Origin: Rhodospirillales bacterium 70-18
GTDB taxonomy: Bacteria > Pseudomonadota > Alphaproteobacteria > Acetobacterales > Acetobacteraceae
Direction of reading: 5' to 3'
Length of the DNA stretch: 60,222 bases
Assembly: GCA_001899585.1 (NCBI GenBank)
Contig: MKWE01000009.1
Location: forward strand, 263,668 to 323,889
A model generated the notes under the pieces. That model searched no databases, was not told the DNA's origin, and was given only the letters and a program-made list of their open reading frames with translations. Of the stretch, positions 48,937-57,235 are shown piece by piece. The first letter of the stretch is position 1, and every line of letters starts with the position of its first letter. The position numbers and the translations under genes are program-made.

Positions 48937-49656
48937 ATGCAAAACAGCCTCGACGGCGTGAAGGCCATTCTGTTCGACACCTTCGGCAGCGTGGTCGACT
49001 GGCGCACCAGCCTAATCGCCGACCTCTCGGCCTGGGCGGCCGGGCGCGGCATCGTGGCGGACTGGGTGAGGTTGGTCGACGCCTGGCGGGCCGCCTACGC
49101 CCCCTCGATGGACGAAGTACGGCGCGGCGAGCGGCCGTGGACGAAGCTGGACGACCTGCATCGCGCCACGCTGGCGCGGCTGGTGGCGCAATTCGGCATC
49201 GCCGGGTTGTCAGAGGCCGATCTCGACCATATCAACCTGGGCTGGCACCGGCTGCGGCCCTGGCCGGATTCCGTGGCCGGGCTGACCCGGCTGAAGGCCC
49301 GCTACGTGATCGCGCCGCTGTCCAACGGCAACGTGGCGCTGCTGGTGAACATGGCCAAGGCGGCGGGGCTGCCGTGGGACATGGTGTGCGCGGCCGAATT
49401 GTTCCGCCATTACAAGCCGGACCCCGAGACCTATCTGGGCGCCGCCGCCCTGCTGGGGCTGCGCCCGGAGCAGGTGATGATGGCCGCCGCCCATAACGGC
49501 GACCTGCGCGCGGCCCGCGCCTGCGGGCTGAAGACGGCGTTCTTCGCCCGGCCGACCGAATACGGGCCACACCAGACGCGCGACTTCCGGGCCGAGGAGG
49601 CCTGGGACGTGGTGGCCGAGGACATCATCGACCTAGCCGCCCGCATGGGCTGCTGA
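48937..49656 (+). CDS. HAD-family haloacid dehalogenase-like hydrolase (type II)
   Basis: The 239-residue enzyme has the HAD motifs: nucleophile Asp in ILFDTFGSVVDW (motif I), PLSNGN (motif II), the Lys of HYKPDPETYLGAA (motif III) and AAHNGDLRAARA (motif IV). Spacing and the DTFG motif fit (S)-2-haloacid dehalogenases. ATG 48937 gives a normal-length protein; 48892 is possible. The substrate is not certain, since many family members act on other compounds. Confidence 0.88.
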   Translation: MQNSLDGVKAILFDTFGSVVDWRTSLIADLSAWAAGRGIVADWVRLVDAWRAAYAPSMDEVRRGERPWTKLDDLHRATLARLVAQFGIAGLSEADLDHINLGWHRLRPWPDSVAGLTRLKARYVIAPLSNGNVALLVNMAKAAGLPWDMVCAAELFRHYKPDPETYLGAAALLGLRPEQVMMAAAHNGDLRAARACGLKTAFFARPTEYGPHQTRDFRAEEAWDVVAEDIIDLAARMGC

Positions 49657-49726
49657 GCACGCCGTGCTTGACAAGGGCGATACGCTCGGGGCTGCTATGG
49701 TGTCGGGCGCCGAGGGAGATTCGCGC

Positions 49727-51688
49727 ATGCTTGCCGGCGGCCCAGCGACCCCGCCATTGAGCGCCGACCAGCGGTTTGGCCGCCGGATCATGCCCGTGGG
49801 CCTGCTGGTGCTGGCGATGGCCGCGCTGGCGATCGCGCTGACGGTGTGGCAGTTGCGCATGGACGCGCTGGCGGATGCGCGGATGAACGCCGGCAACCTG
49901 GGCAACGCGCTGGCCGGGCAGGTGGCGCGCACGGTGCAGGCGGTGGACAACACGCTGCATGAGTTGCAGGAGCGGGTCTCGGCGCCGGGTATCGGCGATC
50001 CGCTGAGCCTGGATCCGGCGAGCCTGGGTTCGCGGGCGCTGCACGACCTGCTGGTGGAGCGTGCCCGCCGGCTGCCGCAGGTGGATACACTGACCGTGGT
50101 GGGCGCCGATGGGCGGTTGCTGAATTTCTCGCGCTCCTGGCCGGTGCCGACGATCGGGCTGGCCGACCGCGACTATTTCATCCATCTGTCGACCACGCCC
50201 GAGCATGCGTTGTTCATCAGCCGGCCGGTGGCCAACCGCGCCAACGGAACGTGGGAGATATTCCTGGCGCGGCGGCTGGAGCAGCCGGACGGCAGCTTTG
50301 CCGGCGTGCTGATGGCCGGTGTGCCGCTGCAGTCGTTCCGGAAGATGATGGATTCGGTGCTGCTGCCGGCGGGCGGCTCGTTCCTGCTGTTGCGCAGCGA
50401 CGGCATCGTGCTGACGCGCTACCCGGACACCACGGCGCGGGCCGGGCTGGTGATGCCGGCGGGGTCGCCGTGGTACCGACAGGTGGCGGCCGGCGGTGGC
50501 TTCTACCGCTCGGATGGGGTGTTCGACAAAGTGACGCGCCATGTCGCGGTGCGCCCGGTGGGCGAGTATCCGCTGGTGGTCGATCTGGCGATGACGGAGG
50601 CGACCATACTGGCGCGCTGGCAGCAGCAGGCCAGCATGATCGCCGGCGTGACCGCGGTGCTGCTGCTGGCGGGCGTGGTGTTGCTGCTGGCGCTGCGCCG
50701 GCAGGTGGCCCGCCAGGACGAGGCGCGTGCCACGTTGCTGCGCGCCAATGCGGAGCTGGAGGCCGGGCGGCAGGCGCTGGCCGGGCAGAGGAAGGTGCTG
50801 GAGACCATCCTGAACAGCATGGACCAGGGCCTGATGATGATCGACGCGGACCGGCGGGTGGCGGTGTGCAACCGCCAGGCGATGGAGGTTCTGGAACTGC
50901 CGCCCGAGTTGCTGGCTCGCCAGCCGCTGTTCGAGGAGGTGCTGGAATACCAGTGGCGCACCGGCGAGTTCGCCCGTGCCGACATGGAGTTGCAGACGTT
51001 CATCCGCGCCGCGGCGCTGCTGGACGGGCCGCCCGTCTATGAGCGGCGGCGCCCGGACGGGCGGGTGATCGAGGTGCGCACCGTCCCCCAGGAAGGCGGC
51101 GGCGTGGTGCGCACCTATACGGACATCACCAGCCGGCGCAACGCCGAGGACCGCATCCGCCATGTCGCCCACCATGACGACCTGACGCAACTGGCCAACC
51201 GGGTGGCGTTCAACCAGATCCTGCATCGGGCGCTGACGGAGGCGGCACGCGACGGGCTGGGGGTGGCGCTGCTGTATCTGGACCTGGACTACTTCAAGCA
51301 GGTGAACGACGCGCACGGCCACGCGGTGGGCGACGCGCTACTGGCCGAGGTGGCGCAGCGGATGCGCGCGGTGGTGCGCGAGAGCGATACGGTGGCGCGC
51401 ATGGGCGGCGACGAATTCGCCATCATCCAGCCCGCCGCCGACGGGCAGGCCGGCACGCTGGCGCTGGCGCGGCGGCTGCTGGAGGTGATCACCGTCCCGT
51501 TTCAGGTCGGGGGCCTGCCGGCGGCGGTGGGGGTGTCGATCGGTATCGCCTGGTACCCCACTGACGGGCTGGACGCCGAGACGCTGCTGCGCCATGCCGA
51601 CGCGGCGCTGTATGCGGCCAAGCGCGAGGGCCGCAACACCTTCCGCTGCTACGAGCCGGCGCCGGCGCCGACGCCCGCCCTGCCCTGA
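49727..51688 (+). CDS. Membrane diguanylate cyclase with sensor (dCache-like) and PAS domains
   Basis: The 653-residue protein makes cyclic di-GMP. It has a first membrane helix near residues 22-45, a periplasmic sensor of dCache type (about 45-310, with RDYFIHLSTTPEHALFISRPV), and a second helix (about 310-335). A short coiled coil is followed by a PAS domain (DQGLMMIDADRRVAVCN) and a C-terminal GGDEF domain. The catalytic GGDEF is intact, and R-E-S-D five residues before it is the product-inhibition I-site. No EAL domain is present. GAGGGAG 8 nt upstream favours ATG 49727 over two earlier in-frame starts. The signal is unknown. Confidence 0.92.
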   Translation: MLAGGPATPPLSADQRFGRRIMPVGLLVLAMAALAIALTVWQLRMDALADARMNAGNLGNALAGQVARTVQAVDNTLHELQERVSAPGIGDPLSLDPASLGSRALHDLLVERARRLPQVDTLTVVGADGRLLNFSRSWPVPTIGLADRDYFIHLSTTPEHALFISRPVANRANGTWEIFLARRLEQPDGSFAGVLMAGVPLQSFRKMMDSVLLPAGGSFLLLRSDGIVLTRYPDTTARAGLVMPAGSPWYRQVAAGGGFYRSDGVFDKVTRHVAVRPVGEYPLVVDLAMTEATILARWQQQASMIAGVTAVLLLAGVVLLLALRRQVARQDEARATLLRANAELEAGRQALAGQRKVLETILNSMDQGLMMIDADRRVAVCNRQAMEVLELPPELLARQPLFEEVLEYQWRTGEFARADMELQTFIRAAALLDGPPVYERRRPDGRVIEVRTVPQEGGGVVRTYTDITSRRNAEDRIRHVAHHDDLTQLANRVAFNQILHRALTEAARDGLGVALLYLDLDYFKQVNDAHGHAVGDALLAEVAQRMRAVVRESDTVARMGGDEFAIIQPAADGQAGTLALARRLLEVITVPFQVGGLPAAVGVSIGIAWYPTDGLDAETLLRHADAALYAAKREGRNTFRCYEPAPAPTPALP

Positions 51689-51690
51689 CG

Positions 51691-51729
51691 GGCGGAGTCC
51701 GGCCTTGCTTGCCTTGAGGCCGGACCGCC
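51691..51729. terminator. Bidirectional terminator between convergent genes
   Basis: GTCCGGCCT (51697-51705) pairs with AGGCCGGAC (51717-51725), and GGCG/CGCC extends the stem outward. It fills the 45-bp gap between the cyclase and the TPP-enzyme gene. Confidence 0.6.
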
Positions 51730-51733
51730 GGTG

Positions 51734-53401
51734 TCAGCTTCGGCGGCGCCAGGCGCTCATCTGCTCGGCGGAACTGTGCACATGCACCACCACCGGGCGG
51801 TCTGGCACGGCGAAGGCACGGGCGATCACCGGGGCGACATCGGCCTCGCTACGGATGGTCAGGCCCTCGGCGCCGAAGGATTGCGCCCACAGCGCGAAAT
51901 CGGGGTTCTGCAGGCGCGTCGCCGCCTCATAGGGGCGGCCGGGATAGCGCATGACGTGGTGCATGCTGATGGTGCCATAGGTGCGGTTGTCCGAAATGAT
52001 GACGATCGGGGTGGCGCCGAACAGCCGCGCGGTGGCCAGCTCATTGCCGGTCATCAGCGCGCCGCCGTCGCCCAGGAACGCCACCGCCTGCCGGCCCGGG
52101 CGGCGCAGCCCGGCGGCGACCGCCATCGGCACCGCGGCGCCCATCGCGCCGACCACCGAGGAGAGGAACACCTGGCCGGGGCCGAACGGCAGGTAGCGGT
52201 GCACGAAGCTGCTGAAATTGCCGGCGTCGGAGGTGATGGCGGCGTCCGGCGCCAGGTGCCTGGCCACCTCGCACACCACCGCGGCGAAGTTCACGCCGTC
52301 GGTGGTGGGTTCCCAGCTTGGCGCCATCAGGCCGCTGTGGATGGCGTGCAGGCCGGCCACCCAGCCTTGCCGCCGCGCCGCCCCGGCCGGCGCGCCGCGA
52401 GCCAGCAGGGCGCGCACCACCGCATGCGGGTCGGCGGCGATGCCGAGATCCGGGCGGAACACCCGGCCCACCTCGTCGGCGTCCGGCCAGACATGCACCA
52501 GCTTCAGTTGCGGCTGCGGCGCGGTGGGGAAGCTGTAGGACTGGCTGACGCTGTCGGTCAGCCGTTCGCCCAGGCAGACCAGCAGGTCGGCGCGCTTCAT
52601 CTCGACGATCTGCGGGGCGGGGATGCGGATGCCGAGGTAGCCGCCGTAATTGGGATGGGTGCTGTCGAACAGATGCGGCCGGCGGTGGGTGGGACTGACC
52701 GGCAGCATCCACTGCTCGGCCAGCGTGCGCAGATCAGCCAGGGCGGCCGGGTCGTGCAGCGCGGCGTTGGCCATGGCGCCGCCGACCCAGACCAGCGGAC
52801 GCTCGGCGGCGTCCAGCATCGCGGCCAGCCGGTCGAGATCCTCGGCGACCGGGCCGGAGCGGGCGCGCGGGCGAGGGGCATCGACCGGGAGGGCGACCGG
52901 CTCGTTGAACAGGTCCTCCGGCAGGATGACGGCGACCGGGCCGGGGGTGCCGCTTTCGGCCAGGTGGAAGGCGCGGGCCAGGGCCTCGGAAGCCATTTCC
53001 GGCTCGCCCACCTCGATCACCGCCTTGGTGACGTCCGACAGCAGGCGGGAATAGTTCTGTTCCTGCAAGGCCATGCGACCGATGTCGCGCCGCTCCACCT
53101 GGCCGACCAGCAGCACCATCGGTGTCGCGTCGTGGAAGGCGGTGTGCAGCCCGACCATGGCGTTGGACAGGCCGGGGCCGCGCGACACCACGCAGACGCC
53201 GGCGCGGCCGCGCATGCGCCCGTCGGCCACCGCCATGAAGGCGGCCCCGCCCTCGTGGCGGCAGACGATCAGACGGATGGTGTTCATGTCCGACAGCGCG
53301 TCGGTCAGGCCCAGATAGCTCTCGCCGGGGACGCAATAGATCAGGTCGATGTCGTGCGCTTCCAGGCTCTCGGCGAGCAGGCGGGCGACGGTGCGGGCCA
53401 T
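51734..53401 (-). CDS. Thiamine-diphosphate-dependent enzyme, acetolactate synthase-like
   Basis: The 555-residue enzyme has the three domains of the ALS/benzoylformate decarboxylase superfamily. The catalytic Glu is in CRHEGGAAFMA near residue 50. A central domain covers about 190-320. The ThDP-binding motif is GDGGALMTGNELATARL to SDNRTYG near residues 440-470. The usual FAD-binding residues of true acetolactate synthase are not clearly recognised and no small subunit is adjacent. It may therefore be a decarboxylase or carboligase on another 2-oxo acid. AAGGAG precedes ATG 53401. Confidence 0.88.
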   Translation of the reverse strand: MARTVARLLAESLEAHDIDLIYCVPGESYLGLTDALSDMNTIRLIVCRHEGGAAFMAVADGRMRGRAGVCVVSRGPGLSNAMVGLHTAFHDATPMVLLVGQVERRDIGRMALQEQNYSRLLSDVTKAVIEVGEPEMASEALARAFHLAESGTPGPVAVILPEDLFNEPVALPVDAPRPRARSGPVAEDLDRLAAMLDAAERPLVWVGGAMANAALHDPAALADLRTLAEQWMLPVSPTHRRPHLFDSTHPNYGGYLGIRIPAPQIVEMKRADLLVCLGERLTDSVSQSYSFPTAPQPQLKLVHVWPDADEVGRVFRPDLGIAADPHAVVRALLARGAPAGAARRQGWVAGLHAIHSGLMAPSWEPTTDGVNFAAVVCEVARHLAPDAAITSDAGNFSSFVHRYLPFGPGQVFLSSVVGAMGAAVPMAVAAGLRRPGRQAVAFLGDGGALMTGNELATARLFGATPIVIISDNRTYGTISMHHVMRYPGRPYEAATRLQNPDFALWAQSFGAEGLTIRSEADVAPVIARAFAVPDRPVVVHVHSSAEQMSAWRRRS

Positions 53402-53499
53402 TCGGGGGCTCCTTGGATGCGGCGGACGTTGCGGGGCAGGGTAGGCCGGCGTTTCGCGGGCTGGCAATGCGGGGGCGCGGCGGAGTAATGTGGGCGAAG

Positions 53500-54402
53500 A
53501 TGAAGAACCCATACGAAGTGCTAGGCCTGGAGCCCACCGCCACCGCAGAGGCGATACGCAGCGCCTATCGGCGGCTGGCCAAGCGCCACCATCCCGACCT
53601 GAACCCCGGCAAACCGGAGGCGGCGGAGACGTTCAAGGCGATCAGCGCCGCCAACGAGATATTGTCGGACCCGGAGAAGCGGGCCCGGTTCGACCGCGGC
53701 GAGATCGACGCGGCCGGCAACGAGGCGCCGCCGCAGCGCGGCTTCTATCGCGATTTCCAGGACCAGCCCGGCCATGCCCGCTATGGCGGCGATGGCGCGT
53801 TCGCGACCGAGGATCTTGAGGAGCTGCTGGGCGCGGCATTCCGTGCCCGCCAGGGCGGTGGGCGCCAGGCCGGTATGCGCATGCGCGGGGCGGACGCGCA
53901 TTACACGCTGACCGTGTCGTTCCTCGATGCCGCCAAGGGCGCGGTGCGCCGGCTAAACCTGCCGGACGGGCGGACGCTGGACGTGACCATCCCTCCCGGC
54001 CACCGCGACGGCCAGGTGTTGCGGTTGCGCGGCCAGGGCATGCCGGGCCTGGGCGGCGGGCCGGCCGGGGACGCGTTGATCGAGGTGGGGGTGGCGCTGC
54101 ACAAGCTGTTCCGCCGCGAGGGCGACGACGTGGTGCTGGACCTGCCGGTAACATTGCAGGAGGCGGTGCTGGGCGCCAGCGTGCCGGTGCCGACGATCAG
54201 CGGGCCGATCAACCTGAAGATCCCGCCCGGCGCGCGCAGCGGCACGCGGTTGCGGTTGAAGGGGCGTGGCATCGGCGAGGGGCATCAATACGTTGTGTTG
54301 CAGGTGGTGCTGCCGCCGGAGCCGGAGTCCGAGCTGGCGGCGTTCCTGCAGGACTGGAAGCCGCAACACCCGTTTGATCCGCGCAAGGACATGGTGCCGT
54401 GA
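53500..54402 (+). CDS. DnaJ-family co-chaperone (CbpA-like)
   Basis: The 300-residue protein has an N-terminal J domain (YEVLGLEPTATAEAIRSAYRRLAKRHHPD, with the HPD that stimulates DnaK) and a C-terminal DnaJ substrate-binding region (DVTIPPGHRDGQVLRLRGQG and IPPGARSGTRLRLKGRG). The zinc-finger domain of DnaJ is missing, as in CbpA. It overlaps the CbpM-like gene at TGATG. ATG 53488 is a possible earlier start. Confidence 0.92.
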   Translation: MKNPYEVLGLEPTATAEAIRSAYRRLAKRHHPDLNPGKPEAAETFKAISAANEILSDPEKRARFDRGEIDAAGNEAPPQRGFYRDFQDQPGHARYGGDGAFATEDLEELLGAAFRARQGGGRQAGMRMRGADAHYTLTVSFLDAAKGAVRRLNLPDGRTLDVTIPPGHRDGQVLRLRGQGMPGLGGGPAGDALIEVGVALHKLFRREGDDVVLDLPVTLQEAVLGASVPVPTISGPINLKIPPGARSGTRLRLKGRGIGEGHQYVVLQVVLPPEPESELAAFLQDWKPQHPFDPRKDMVP

Positions 54403-54725
54403 TGCGGCTGGAGGCGGTCTGCCTGCTGTTCACCGACCTCGATCCGGTGGAACTCGCCGATTGGGTGGCGCAGGGTTGGGTGCGCGCCGAACCGGATGGG
54501 GACGCGTTGGTATTCCAGGCGATCGATGTGGCGCGGGTACGGCTGGTGCATGATTTGCGGCGGGCGATGGCTGTGGATGCCGAAACCGTCGGGCTGGTGC
54601 TGGCGCTGCTGGACCAGGTGTATGCGCTGCGCGGGCGGTTGGGGGCGCTGTCCGCCGCGCTGGCCGATCAGCCGGAGATGGTGCGCGCGGCGGTGCTGGA
54701 TGCGATGGCCCGGCGCGGCGGCTGA
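54402..54725 (+). CDS. CbpM-like chaperone modulator
   Basis: The 107-residue protein follows the CbpA-like gene with a 1-nt overlap, as cbpM does in E. coli. It is mostly helical with a MerR-like beginning (DLDPVELADWVAQGWVRAEPDG), typical of CbpM, which binds the J domain and blocks its activity. Sequence identity to CbpM is low, so the call rests largely on position and fold pattern. Confidence 0.78.
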   Translation: MRLEAVCLLFTDLDPVELADWVAQGWVRAEPDGDALVFQAIDVARVRLVHDLRRAMAVDAETVGLVLALLDQVYALRGRLGALSAALADQPEMVRAAVLDAMARRGG

Positions 54726-54755
54726 TCGGGGGTTCCCGGCCATGCGGTGCCGGGC

Positions 54756-54761
54756 TATACG
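54756..54761 (+). promoter_or_regulatory. -10 element of the tRNA-Arg gene
   Basis: TATACG lies about 10 bp before the first base of the tRNA. A weak TTCCCG sits 17 bp upstream. It is in the 45-bp gap after the CbpM-like gene. Confidence 0.35.
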
Positions 54762-54770
54762 GGGGCGGTT

Positions 54771-55087
54771 GTCCGCGTAGCTCAGCAGGATAGAGCACAG
54801 GATTCCTTGTTGCAGAACTGGGCGCCGCGCACGGAAACGACGCGGTGGATCCGCTCAAAGTCGGGGAACGCTACGGTGCACTCGCGCCTTGCCGATCCCG
54901 AGCCAAGCCCCGGCCGAAAGGCGGGGAAGGTGTAGAGACTGGATGGGCGGCACCTAACGGCTTCGGCCCATGGTGAAGGGACAGTCCAGACCACGAACGC
55001 CCAGCCGGGATCGCCTGGCGGGCGGCGGCGAAAGCCGAAGTGGGATGAATCCTGGGGCCGTGGGTTCGAATCCCGCCGCGGACACCA
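54771..55087 (+). tRNA. tRNA-Arg(CCU) interrupted by a group I intron
   Basis: The exons are 54771-54807 and 55048-55087. The acceptor stem is GTCCGCG with CGCGGAC (55077-55083), followed by A and an encoded CCA. The D-arm is GCTC/GAGC. The anticodon stem is CAGGA (54798-54802) and TCCTG (55050-55054), and the joined loop TT-CCT-AA gives anticodon CCU. The T-arm is GTGGG-TTCGAAT-CCCGC. The spliced tRNA is complete, so it should be functional. It reads the rare AGG codon. The intron sits after the last anticodon base. Confidence 0.95.
54808..55047 (+). ncRNA. Group I (IC3-type) self-splicing intron in tRNA-Arg(CCU)
   Basis: The 240-nt insert follows a U (54807) and ends in G (55047), as group I introns do. 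P1 pairs exon CCU with GGG (54820-54822), giving the U-G pair at the splice site, with GTT/AAC extending it. P2 is a 7-bp stem (54823-54829 with 54841-54847) enclosing a GAAA-capped CG/CG pair. The core AAGGTGTAGAGACT, a P8-like ATGGGC/GCCCAT stem, and CAGTCCAGACC match, from memory, the Azoarcus and Agrobacterium tRNA introns. No endonuclease ORF is present. Confidence 0.93.
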
Positions 55088-55106
55088 TTAGCTTTCTGGG
55101 GAACCG

Positions 55107-55125
55107 CTCTCCCCTCGGGGAGGCG
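55107..55125 (+). terminator. Hairpin shortly after the tRNA gene
   Basis: CTCCCC (55109-55114) and GGGGAG (55117-55122) form a tight stem 20 bp after the tRNA CCA. No T-run follows. Confidence 0.3.
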
Positions 55126-55227
55126 GGCGTGGGAGGCGCAGGTTTCCTGCGACTTTGGGGGGATGACCTGGGGCTGCGGAATTGCAACGAGCGGCGGAAT
55201 CTCTCTCCGAAGGGTCGATTCTCTCCG

Positions 55228-55262
55228 CGACCTGGGACTACGGTACTTTTGGTCCCAGGTCG
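55228..55262. repeat. Perfect inverted repeat between the tRNA and drmB
   Basis: CGACCTGGGAC (55228-55238) and GTCCCAGGTCG (55252-55262) form an 11-bp stem with a 13-nt loop in the 292-bp gap between the tRNA and drmB. Otherwise the gap (55088-55379) holds no gene I can support. It may terminate drmB transcription or mark island DNA. Confidence 0.5.
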
Positions 55263-55379
55263 GAGTGCATTGAAATAGAACGCTTTAATGGTGCGCTTTC
55301 GCACACTGAGTTGGAGTTCCGATTGCTTGGGCATCGGGGGAAGCGAGTGAATTTTTTGGTTCCAACAGCCCGTTGTCTT

Positions 55380-57224
55380 TTAGATGTTGAAGAAACCTGC
55401 GCCCGAGGTAGCCATTGTCTCAACTAGCAACGCCCGATCGAGATGCAGGTTTCGCGCCTCGCAACTCGTTTCCGCGACCAACAGACAGCCGTGGCATGCC
55501 GCTCCATGCAGAGCTCGATCGTCGATCCGGCGTGTTGGGTCGTGATCGGCGCAAACGGGATCCCCGGAGCAGACGAGCAGTTTGGTGAGGGCGGCACGGA
55601 GCACGTGTGTGAACCGGCCAGATACCTCGACCAGGCCGCCGAGGGTCCCCTGACTGCCTGCGGTGGCTGTATAGATTAGGATGCCGACGCGGCCGGATGG
55701 ATCGGCACCGACGGACGGCAGGGCGTAGATCCGTTCACTCAGGGCGCTGGCGGGATAGCCGCAATCCAACGCGATTTCGGTCATCAGCACGTGCGCCAAG
55801 CTATGGGCGAGCAGATACTGGCCGCCGTGGCGTGTGCCGATGTTCCTCTTGGTCTCAGCAATCCAGTGTGCCGCCCCGACTTGCAAGGTGGCCAGGCGGA
55901 GGCGAGTCGCCGGACGCTCCAGCCATTCAGAGAGGGCCGTAGGATCAATTCGGAGAAACAATCCCTCGCCAAATCGCTCGATCGCCGGCAGCCAATCGTT
56001 GTTGATGCCGAGTGGCGCACCTTCGACGGCAAGCCCCACATCCTCAAGATCATCCTCGACCAACGGTGCCGGCTCAAAGCGGGTGAAGCCGTAAAGGCAG
56101 GAGACTTCGCGTAGCCGATGCACAGCAATCAGCGAGGCGATGCCGGCACATAGCGGATCCCCTTCAGGGTCCCAGACGTCTCGATCCAATGTCTCGGCGT
56201 GCAACCGAGCGCTGCTGCTGTTCTCGCCAATGAGCTGCCGACCACTCGCCAGCAGTTCGAATTCTGCCACTCGTGGATCCTTGGACGCAGCAGCTGTTGC
56301 ACCATCGCGGAGCTGCTGTAATCGGGCGAACGCTTCCTCGTCACTGTAGCCCCTGAGGTTCTCGGCAATTTGGGGATTTGCAGTACGGAGGATTGCAATG
56401 ATCGCCGGACTGGTGGCAGCCGTCATGAATCCCATCACCTCGGACACCCGCCGTGTAAGCTCATCCTCGGCGACAGGTAGCGAGATGACCGTGGCAACCT
56501 GCGGAAAATAGGTGTTGGTTGCGCTCCGCGTCAGCAATCGGAGCAACTCGGTACAGCCGTCGTCTCGGTCGCCGATCCATGGACGGAACCCGCGGCAGCT
56601 CCCCAAGCGCCCCTTGATAAACAATTCGTCGAGCGTAATGGACTTGTTGCACCCGCACCGTATGCGCGCGTCTCGGGCCTCGGCGCTGGTGCCACTCTCC
56701 TCCAGCCACATCGGTTCAGCGCAGATAGTGGCGCCATGTATTACTTGTTTCCACTCAATATCCTGAAGATGTCCTTTCTTGCATCCGCAAACGAAGCGAA
56801 TTGGCGTCGCCTGTTGGCGTTTACCAGCGTCATCCTGCCAGTGCATCCGCCGCTGGGGGTCGAGCTCTGTCCATCGGACCATTCGCCGGCGGCGGGCGTC
56901 TTGGGGGCTGGGGTCGTCGCACGTCAGCCAGGCCGGAAACGCTCGCACCTGGATTTGCGGCGAGGACTGACGTGGATCAGTGCTGCCGATCGGCGGTGTG
57001 CGCAGGTTCAGCGCGCGCCCCTCGATCCACCGTCCATCCGCCGTCAAACGCTCACGCAGCATGTCAGACAAGCGTGGCTCGTCAATCGTGCGGAAAGCAT
57101 TCGGCCCTCGCATGGCCCAATCGTCGACCGAGGACACGATCACCGAACGCTCTGGAAGATCGAGCATTGCCCCAGGCCCGAACAGGCCGACGATCTGGCT
57201 CTGGCGTAAAAGGTCCTTGGCCAT
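55380..57224 (-). CDS. drmB: DISARM anti-phage system protein DrmB (DUF1998)
   Basis: The 614-residue protein matches DrmB, the DUF1998-containing partner of the DrmA helicase in DISARM. The N-terminus LLRQSQIVGLFGPGAMLDLPERSVIV is diagnostic. Cysteine pairs in VCGCKKGH (near residue 145) and IRCGCNKS (near 190) may bind zinc. The C-terminal DUF1998 part has LAHSLAHVLMTEIALDCGY, IYTATAGSQGTLGGLVE and the terminal CSGDPVC and ACHGC cysteines. GAGGGAG 7 nt upstream favours ATG 57224; a TTG at 57239 overlaps the drmA stop. DrmAB complexes bind and block invading DNA. Confidence 0.92.
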   Translation of the reverse strand: MAKDLLRQSQIVGLFGPGAMLDLPERSVIVSSVDDWAMRGPNAFRTIDEPRLSDMLRERLTADGRWIEGRALNLRTPPIGSTDPRQSSPQIQVRAFPAWLTCDDPSPQDARRRRMVRWTELDPQRRMHWQDDAGKRQQATPIRFVCGCKKGHLQDIEWKQVIHGATICAEPMWLEESGTSAEARDARIRCGCNKSITLDELFIKGRLGSCRGFRPWIGDRDDGCTELLRLLTRSATNTYFPQVATVISLPVAEDELTRRVSEVMGFMTAATSPAIIAILRTANPQIAENLRGYSDEEAFARLQQLRDGATAAASKDPRVAEFELLASGRQLIGENSSSARLHAETLDRDVWDPEGDPLCAGIASLIAVHRLREVSCLYGFTRFEPAPLVEDDLEDVGLAVEGAPLGINNDWLPAIERFGEGLFLRIDPTALSEWLERPATRLRLATLQVGAAHWIAETKRNIGTRHGGQYLLAHSLAHVLMTEIALDCGYPASALSERIYALPSVGADPSGRVGILIYTATAGSQGTLGGLVEVSGRFTHVLRAALTKLLVCSGDPVCADHDPTRRIDDRALHGAACHGCLLVAETSCEARNLHLDRALLVETMATSGAGFFNI

Positions 57225-57235
57225 AGAAGGCTCCC

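Noticed and set aside
46554-49052. A minus-strand open frame of 832 codons opposite the AsmA-like gene
   Set aside because: Shadow of the real plus-strand gene, with no domain and low-complexity His/Gln/Arg composition.
54771-55087. Broken tRNA pseudogene
   Set aside because: Both exon parts pair perfectly into a full cloverleaf with encoded CCA, and the insert has group I intron pairings including the U-G splice-site pair.
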